Below, piece by piece: positions 17,236 through 22,968 of a stretch of 22,968 bases of DNA. Location: the NCBI GenBank assembly GCA_030428695.1, contig JAUIEM010000129.1, positions 1 to 22,968 on the forward strand. The letters run 5' to 3'. This DNA is from a bacterium. Its GTDB lineage: Bacteria > Planctomycetota > J058 > JAJDCP01. The translations under genes were made by a program, and so were the position numbers. The stretch's first letter is position 1, and every line of letters starts with the position of its first letter. Under the pieces are notes generated by a model, which did not search any database, was not told the origin of the DNA, and saw only the letters and a list, made by a program, of their open reading frames with translations.

Positions 17236-19844
17236 GCTTCCCCCAGGAACTGACGGGCTTCGGCCTTCAGCTCGTACAGCACGTCGAGCGCCTGCCGCGG
17301 CGCGATCCCATCGGCGTCCAGCGAGCACAGCCGGCGCAGGAAGAGCTCCCGCTCGTCGGCGAAGAGCATCAGCTGCCGCGGCTGCTTCTTGCGGCTCGGC
17401 GGCGGCTGCGGGGTCGACTGCCCCTCGAGGCTGGCCATGACCTCCAGCGCCCTTCGTGAGACATTGTCCGGCATCCCCGCCAGCTTGGCCACGTTTATGC
17501 CATAACTCTTGTCGGTCCCGCCAGCCACGATTTCGCGCAGGAAGATGATCTCTTCCTTCCACTCCTTGACGGAGATGTGGTAGTTGCGCACCCCCGGACA
17601 CGAGTCGGCGAGCCCGATCAGCTCGTGGTAGTGGGTCGCGAACAGGGTGCGCGCCTCGACCGTGTCGTGGATGTGCTCGGCGATCGCCCAGGCGAGCGAC
17701 AGGCCGTCGACCGTGCTGGTGCCGCGGCCGATCTCGTCGAGCACGATCAGGCTCTTCTCGGTCGCGTTGCGCAGGATCGCGGCGGTCTCGCTCATCTCGA
17801 CCATGAACGTGCTCATCCCGCGGTGCAGCTCGTCGCTCGCCCCGATGCGGGTGAAGATCTTGTCGACGATGCCGATGGTCGCCGCCTCGGCCGGCACGAA
17901 GCTTCCCATCTGCGCCATCAGGCAGAGCAGGGCGACCTGCCGGATGTAGGTCGACTTGCCGGCCATGTTCGGGCCGGTGATCAGGGCGAGGGAACCGTGG
18001 GAGGCGCCGAGCCGCGTGTCGTTCGGGACGAAGGGGTCCTTGCCCGCCAGCGCCTCGAGCACGGGGTGGCGCCCGCCCTCGATCTCGAGCAGCGGCTCGT
18101 CGACCAGCCGCGGCCGCACGTAGTTGCGGGCGCGGGCCTGGCGGGCGAGGCCGGCGAGCACGTCGAGCTGGGCGACGACCCGGCCGGCGGCGATCACCTC
18201 GGTGGTGTGATCGGCGACGCGGTCGCGCAGGGCGGCGAACAGCTCGGCCTCGAGCTGCTCGGTGCGCTCCTTGGCGCTGAGCACCTTGTCCTCGAACTCC
18301 TTGAGCTCCGGGGTGATGTAGCGCTCGGCGTTCTTCAAGGTCTGTTTGCGCACCCAGTGCTCCGGCACCTTCTCGCGGTGGGCGTGGGTGACCTCGAGGT
18401 AGTAGCCGAACACCTTGTTGAAGCCGATCTTGAGGCTCGGGATGCCGGTCTTCTCCTGCTCTTCGGCCTGGAACCCGGCGAGGGCGGTCGTGCCCTCCGA
18501 GGAGATCGCGCGCAGCTCGTCGAGCTCGGGGGATACGCCCTTGCCGATCACGCCCCCGTCCTTGAGGTTGGTCGGCGGCTCTTCGACCAGGGTGCCGAGG
18601 ATGTCCGCGACCAGGGCGTCGAAGTCGGGGATCGCGGCGCCGAGCTCTTCGAGCAGCTCGGCCCGCGCCTTGCCGAGCCCCTCGCGCAGGGGGGCGAGCT
18701 GGGCGAGGGAGTCGGCGAGGGCCTTGAGCTCGCGCGGGTTGACCCGGTTCGCCCCGATCTTGGTCGCGAGCCGCTCGAAGTCGGCGACGCCTTCGAGGGA
18801 GCCGGTCAGGCGGCCGAGGAAGCCGAGGTCGTCGACCATCTCCTCGACCGCGTCCTGGCGGGCGACGATCGCCGCACGCTCGGTCAGCGGGCTGAGGATC
18901 CAGGAGCGCATCAGGCGCGCCCCCATCGCCGTCGAGGTGCGGTCGAGCACCGACAGCAGCGAGCCCTTGCGCTTCCTCTCGACCTCGGTCTCGAGCAGCT
19001 CGAGCCGCCGCCGGGTGGTCGGGCCGACGCTCGCGATGCCCTGGCGGCGGGCGGGGACGAGGTTGCGCAGGGAGAGCAGGGCGTCGCCGAACTTGACCTC
19101 GAGGTAGGCGAGGATCGCCCCGGCCGCGAGCAGCGAGGCCGCCCCGTCGTCGAAGCCGAAGCCGGCCATGCTCTTGACCTTGAAGTGGCGCTGCAGGCAC
19201 TTGTGGCGCAGGCTGCGCGTCGCCTTCGGGATCGTCGTCAGGGTCGTGCCCTTCGGCGCCGCGTCGAGGGGCTCCTCGCTGAGCAGCTCGCGCGGATCGA
19301 TCCAGGCCAGCCGCTCCTCGAGCTCTTCGGGGGCGCAGGTCTCGGCGAAGAAGGCGGCGGTGCTGACGTCGACCCAGGCCAGGCCGTAGCTGCCCGCGTC
19401 CTTGATCGCGCAGGCGAGGAAGCAGTGGGCGCGGGCGTCGAGCAGCTCGTCCTCGATGACCGTGCCCGGCGTCAGCACCCGGGTGACCTCGCGCCGCACC
19501 AGCCCCTTGGCCTGCTTCGGGTCCTCGACCTGCTCGCAGACCGCGACCTTGTAGCCTTCCTTGAGCATCGTCGCGATGTGCTGGTGCACGCGGTGGACCG
19601 GCACGCCCGCCATCGGGTAGTGGCCGGTCTTCGAGCGCGAGGTCAGGGTGACCTGCAACACCTTCGAGGCGACCTCGGCGTCGTCGAAGAACATCTCGTA
19701 GAAGTCGCCCATACGGAAGAACAGGACCGCGTCCGGATGCGCTTCCTTCGCCTCGACGTACTGCTTCAACATCGGCGTCATGCTGATGTTCCACTCCGCG
19801 AGGCGCTCGCGCAGCGGGGTCTCACACAGGCTGGCGGTCGTCAT
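17232..19844 (-). CDS. mutS: DNA mismatch repair ATPase MutS
   Basis: 870 residues, the usual MutS1 length. It recognises mispairs and small loops and recruits MutL. The mismatch-reading motif GDFYEMFF has Phe48-x-Glu50; the Walker A loop GPNMAGKS is at 624-631, followed by STFMVEMSETA; Walker B is LIVLDEIGRGTSTVDG (Asp703-Glu704), followed by FATHYHEL. The start ATG is preceded by GGAGGAGGGGG and overlaps the stop of the upstream amidohydrolase by four bases. Nothing essential appears missing. Its place in an operon with two amidohydrolases and a GAF regulator is unusual, with no mutL in view. Confidence 0.98.
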
Positions 19845-22582
19845 TCCCCCTCCTCCACGTCGATCACCCGGGCGGCCGCGTCGGCGAGCTCGTCCTGGGG
19901 CGTGCGCACCGACACCCGCGCGCCGTCGACGTACAGGGCGAGCACTCGCGCGCTGACCTCGAAGATCGCGTCGCTGCTGACGACCAGGTCGGCGGGCAGG
20001 CCGACCGCCAGCCGGCCCTTGTCCTCGAGGCCGAAGATCTTCGCGGCGTCGAGGGTCAGCGCCCGGATCGCGGCCGCTTCGGGCAGGCCGTAGGCGATGC
20101 AGTAGCCGGCGTGATAGGGCAGGTTGCGGGCGTTGCCGTCCCAGTTCGAGCCGGTGCGGAAGCAGAAGGGCACGCCGGCCTCGTAGAGCTGGCTCGCGAC
20201 CCGGTAGGGCATGTCGTAGGGCGTGTAGCGGTCGGCGGGCAGGACCTCGACCGGGCCGAGGATCACCGCCGCCCCCGCGACCGCCAGGCTGTCCGCGATC
20301 TTCCAGCTCGAGGCGCCGCCGGAGATGATCGGCCGCACGCCGAGCTCTGCGGCCAGCTCGAGGCCGGCGAGGATCTGCCGGGCGCCGTCGCCGTGCATCA
20401 CCAGCGCGACCTCGCCGTCGAGCACCGCGGCGAGCGCCGCCTCACGCTGGTCGAGCGCCGCGCCGAGGGCGCGCTTGCGGGTGACGGCGTGGAAGCGCTC
20501 GGCGATGCGCTCGAGGGCCTCGTTCCCGCGCTCTACGCCACCCTTGTCGGTCACGTCGTCGGGGAAGCGCGGGAGCTGGACGTGCTGGGCGAAGCGCTCG
20601 ACGAGCACGAGGTCCTCACGGCGGTCGCCGCGCAGCCGGATCAGCGCGCTCTGGCCGGCGAGCTCCTTCGACCCCGGCTCGACCAGGGCCGTGGTGATGC
20701 CGCCCGCGCGGGTGACCGGGATGTGCCGGCTCGGCGCCCACAGCGCGGTCGCGATCGTCAGGTCGGGCTGGAAGTCGCCGCCCTCCTCGTGGTCGACGGT
20801 GCCGGCCACCGAGCCGACCTCGCGCACGCCGACGTAGCTCCCGCCGGAGATCAGCCCCGGGTAGATGTGGCAGCCCTCGACGTCGTGCACCGTCGTCTCC
20901 GGCGGCAGCGTGAGGTCTTCCCCGAGGCCGGCGATCCTGCCGGCGACGACCAGCAGCGTCGCCCCGGGCAGGGGCTCGCTCTCGACCGGATGGACCGTCG
21001 CGCCGACGAAGGCGGTCGGTCCGTCGCCGAGGGGCAGGGGGTCGCGCGGCGCGGGCTGGAACGGCGCCGCCGGCGCGCGCGGGCCGTCGCGGCCGTCGAA
21101 GCGCACGACGCCGTCGACCACGGTCAGCACACAGCGCGAGCGGCTGCTCAGCGGGTGGTTCCAGAACACCGCGAGGTCCGCATCCGCGCCGACGGAGAGC
21201 TGGCCGACGCGCCTCTCGACGCCGAGCTGCTGGGCGGGGTACAGGGTGACCATCGCGAGCGCCTCGGCCGCGGACAGGTCGCCGTAGCGCAGCGACTTGC
21301 CTGCCTCGAGGTTGAGGTGGCGGACCTCCTCGGCGCTGTCGGAGTTGATCGAGACCGACACCCCGGCCCGCAGCATCAGCACGGCGTTGTGGGGCACCGC
21401 GTCGTAGGCCTCCTGCTTGTAGGACCACCAGTCCGAGAAGGTCGAGGCCGCGGCGCCGTGCGCCGCGAGCTTGTCGGCGACCTGGTAGCCCTCGAGCACG
21501 TGCTGGAAGACCGCGACCGTGAAGCCGTAGTCATCGGCGACCCGCATCAGCATCTCGATCTCGTCGGCGCGGTAGGAGTGGCAGTGGACGCGGATCTCGC
21601 CGCGCAGCACCGCGACGAGCGTCTCGAGCCGCAGGTCGCGGCGCGGCATCGGCAGGTCGTCGCCGCGCACCCGCCGCGCGAGGTAGGAGCTCCAGGTCTG
21701 CTCGTAGTCCAGGGCCTCGTCGAAGGCCCGCCGCAACAGCGCCTCCACCCCGGGCCGCGACGAGGGGAAGCGCCGCCCGCGGCGCCCGTTGGCGCGAGTG
21801 ACGTTCTCGCCGAGGGCGAACTTGATCTGGCGGGGCGCCCCCTCGAAGAGCAGCGCGCGCCCGATCTGCCCGTAGCGGAGCTTGAGGATGCTCGACTGGC
21901 CGCCGATCGTGTTCGCGCTGCCGTGCAGCTGGTGGATGGTCGTCACGCCGCCGGCCAGCGCCCGGTAGAGGTTGACGTCGTCGCTGCGCAGCGCGTCGCC
22001 GATGCGCACCTCGGCGGTGATCGAGTGGGTGCCCTCGTTGACGCCGGAGATCGCCATGTGGCTGTGGGCGTCGATGATCCCGGGCAACACGTAGCAGCCG
22101 TCGAGCGCGAGCACCTCGGCGTCCGCGGGCGCCTCGAGCCCCTCGCCGACGGCGGCGATGCGGCCGTCGCGCACGAGCACGTCGAGCCGCTGCGCGGCGG
22201 GCAGCGTCCCGTCTTCGTCCGCGATCATCGTGAACACCCGCGCCCCGCGCAGCAGCAGCGCCGGGGCCTCGCGCACGGCGGTGCGCAGGCTGTCGGTTTC
22301 GACCTCCTGGGCGAGGCAGCAGGCGGCGAGGAGCAGGATCGTGGTCAAGACGGCTTTGCCCCGACTCGGCGGGCGGGGGTAAACCCCGCCCCTACCCCCG
22401 AAAAAGTGCACAAGACCCAGGCCCCGAGAAGAGCGCACATGACCGAGGTTGGGGAGGGGTTCACCCCCTCTTGAGGTATCCAGGTCCCGAGAAGAGCGCC
22501 CAAGACCGAGGTAGGGGAGGGGTTCACCCCCTCCCGTCGTTCGTCCGCGGACCGGCGCATCCGTGTTGGTCAAGCGTCGCAT
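19841..22582 (-). CDS. Exported tandem (double) amidohydrolase with a repeat-derived N-terminal extension
   Basis: Two amidohydrolase modules in one chain. The first has LLLRGARVFT, DAHSHMAI (HxH), VHCHSYR, FQHVLEGYQV and SINSDSAEEV, the metal ligands and general base of imidazolonepropionase-like enzymes. The second starts at AFVGATVHPV; it has GLISGGSY where HxH should be, but keeps VMHGDG, FRTGSNWDG and the C-terminal beta-sandwich (IFGLEDKGRLAVGLPADLVV), so it is probably not a complete catalytic site. A hydrophobic signal TTILLLAACCLAQ, with a possible lipobox LAAC, lies ~79 codons after the ATG used here. That ATG overlaps the upstream stop (ATGA), but the codons between are palindromic repeats. 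Internal starts at GTG 22411 or TTG 22348 fit a functional signal better. The stop overlaps the mutS start. Confidence 0.85.
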   Translation of the reverse strand: MRRLTNTDAPVRGRTTGGGEPLPYLGLGRSSRDLDTSRGGEPLPNLGHVRSSRGLGLVHFFGGRGGVYPRPPSRGKAVLTTILLLAACCLAQEVETDSLRTAVREAPALLLRGARVFTMIADEDGTLPAAQRLDVLVRDGRIAAVGEGLEAPADAEVLALDGCYVLPGIIDAHSHMAISGVNEGTHSITAEVRIGDALRSDDVNLYRALAGGVTTIHQLHGSANTIGGQSSILKLRYGQIGRALLFEGAPRQIKFALGENVTRANGRRGRRFPSSRPGVEALLRRAFDEALDYEQTWSSYLARRVRGDDLPMPRRDLRLETLVAVLRGEIRVHCHSYRADEIEMLMRVADDYGFTVAVFQHVLEGYQVADKLAAHGAAASTFSDWWSYKQEAYDAVPHNAVLMLRAGVSVSINSDSAEEVRHLNLEAGKSLRYGDLSAAEALAMVTLYPAQQLGVERRVGQLSVGADADLAVFWNHPLSSRSRCVLTVVDGVVRFDGRDGPRAPAAPFQPAPRDPLPLGDGPTAFVGATVHPVESEPLPGATLLVVAGRIAGLGEDLTLPPETTVHDVEGCHIYPGLISGGSYVGVREVGSVAGTVDHEEGGDFQPDLTIATALWAPSRHIPVTRAGGITTALVEPGSKELAGQSALIRLRGDRREDLVLVERFAQHVQLPRFPDDVTDKGGVERGNEALERIAERFHAVTRKRALGAALDQREAALAAVLDGEVALVMHGDGARQILAGLELAAELGVRPIISGGASSWKIADSLAVAGAAVILGPVEVLPADRYTPYDMPYRVASQLYEAGVPFCFRTGSNWDGNARNLPYHAGYCIAYGLPEAAAIRALTLDAAKIFGLEDKGRLAVGLPADLVVSSDAIFEVSARVLALYVDGARVSVRTPQDELADAAARVIDVEEGE
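22371..22535. repeat. Cluster of three palindromic repeats, two within a tandem 54-bp duplication
   Basis: Units of the same 25-bp palindrome family as at 12808-12942 lie at 22371-22395 (forward), 22448-22472 (reverse) and 22511-22535 (reverse). The two reverse units sit in direct repeats 22417-22470 and 22480-22533, which differ at about four of 54 bases. Read leftward, the cluster is open and encodes GGEPLPYL, GGEPLPNL and GGVYPRPP, between the coupled ATG and the signal peptide of the double amidohydrolase. Confidence 0.85.
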
Positions 22583-22968
22583 CACTTCCCCCCGAAGTCT
22601 TGGGAGCGGCTGCCGAACACGACCATCCGCACGCGGTTCTTGTCGGCGCCGAGCGGGCGCTCACAGACGGTGAAGGCGGCGAGGCTGCCCGGGGCGAAGG
22701 GCTCGTCCGGCAGGAAGTCGAGGCCCAGCCAGTGGGCCGGCGTCGTCGTCAGGGCGCGCACGAGGTCTTCCTCCGCCAGCCCGTGCTCGACCAGCCGCGT
22801 CAGGCGGTCGACCAGCTGCCCGGGCTTCAGGCCGCGGGTGCTGAGCGCGAAGGGCACGCCGGCTTCGGCCAGGCGGGCCGCGCAGGCGACCTCGGCCTGC
22901 CACGCGGCGTGGGCTTCCTCGTAGGCTTCCGCCGGCCGGCTCCACGGCGGCGGATCCTTCGGACGCTG
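22582..22968 (-). CDS. Amidohydrolase-family protein, C-terminal part (runs off the window)
   Basis: The frame is open to the right edge of the window; only the last 128 residues are present. GVPFALSTRGLKPGQLVDRLTRLVEHGLAEEDLVRALTTTPAHWLGL, then APGSLAAFTVCERPL and a final strand RMVVFGSRSQ, match the end of the barrel and the return to the beta-sandwich in imidazolonepropionase-like amidohydrolases. The metal-binding part would be outside. It ends in GGGGGGAAGTGA, so its stop overlaps the ATG of the double amidohydrolase and the G-run may act as that gene's ribosome binding site. A shorter start at a GTG (22857) is possible but would cut the domain. Confidence 0.75.
   Translation of the reverse strand, partial: QRPKDPPPWSRPAEAYEEAHAAWQAEVACAARLAEAGVPFALSTRGLKPGQLVDRLTRLVEHGLAEEDLVRALTTTPAHWLGLDFLPDEPFAPGSLAAFTVCERPLGADKNRVRMVVFGSRSQDFGGK

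Noticed and set aside
22345..22560. Minus-strand 71-codon frame with repeated GVNPSPTS
   Set aside because: The repeated peptide simply mirrors the tandem 54-bp DNA repeat in a different frame from the amidohydrolase.

Overview
This is a high-GC bacterial stretch with closely packed genes, several ATGA or GTGA start/stop overlaps, and GGAGG-type ribosome binding sites. The gene mix includes a squalene epoxidase/oxidosqualene cyclase protein, a lipoprotein with an HExxH motif, large tandem amidohydrolases, a GAF/AAA+ regulator, and promoter-like sites of the sigma-54 type. It fits a sterol-making, Gram-negative-type bacterium. A member of the Planctomycetota is my first guess and Myxococcota second, but no marker gene here settles it.

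Layout. (1) 40-2529 (-) is glycogen phosphorylase. A divergent gene at 2809-4290 (+) encodes a permuted NlpC/P60-like papain-fold protein with an acidic tail and four near-identical 12-residue repeats; a sigma-54-like promoter and an AT-rich palindrome lie in front of it. (2) 11771 down to 4369 (-) reads as one leftward cluster: a sigma-54-like promoter, a 41-codon small ORF with a leader containing two hairpins, a CoA-binding protein, an HExxH lipoprotein, a 1125-residue squalene-epoxidase/oxidosqualene-cyclase FUSION, and a secreted beta-propeller-like protein. (3) 11838-12748 (+) holds a TerB-like protein and an overlapping gamma-glutamylcyclotransferase-like protein, followed by a palindromic-repeat doublet at 12808-12942. 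(4) 13080-15716 (+) holds a pentapeptide-repeat protein, a STAS-domain protein, a two-helix membrane protein and a DxD glycosyltransferase. (5) 22968 down to 15706 (-) is a four-gene, translationally coupled operon: an amidohydrolase (cut by the window edge), a double amidohydrolase, mutS, and a GAF/AAA+/Fis regulator with an altered GAFTGA loop. A cluster of the same palindromic repeats lies inside the open frame at the start of the double amidohydrolase.

The most striking item is the fusion of the two oxygen-dependent first steps of sterol synthesis (squalene to oxidosqualene, then cyclisation) into a single polypeptide. Its cyclase half keeps the OSC acid motif VSDCTAE but departs from known enzymes at a product-determining loop. 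Second come two well-formed sigma-54-type promoters, one serving the permuted peptidase-like gene and one in front of the small ORF and possibly the sterol cluster. Third is a family of interspersed palindromes shared by two places about 9.5 kb apart.
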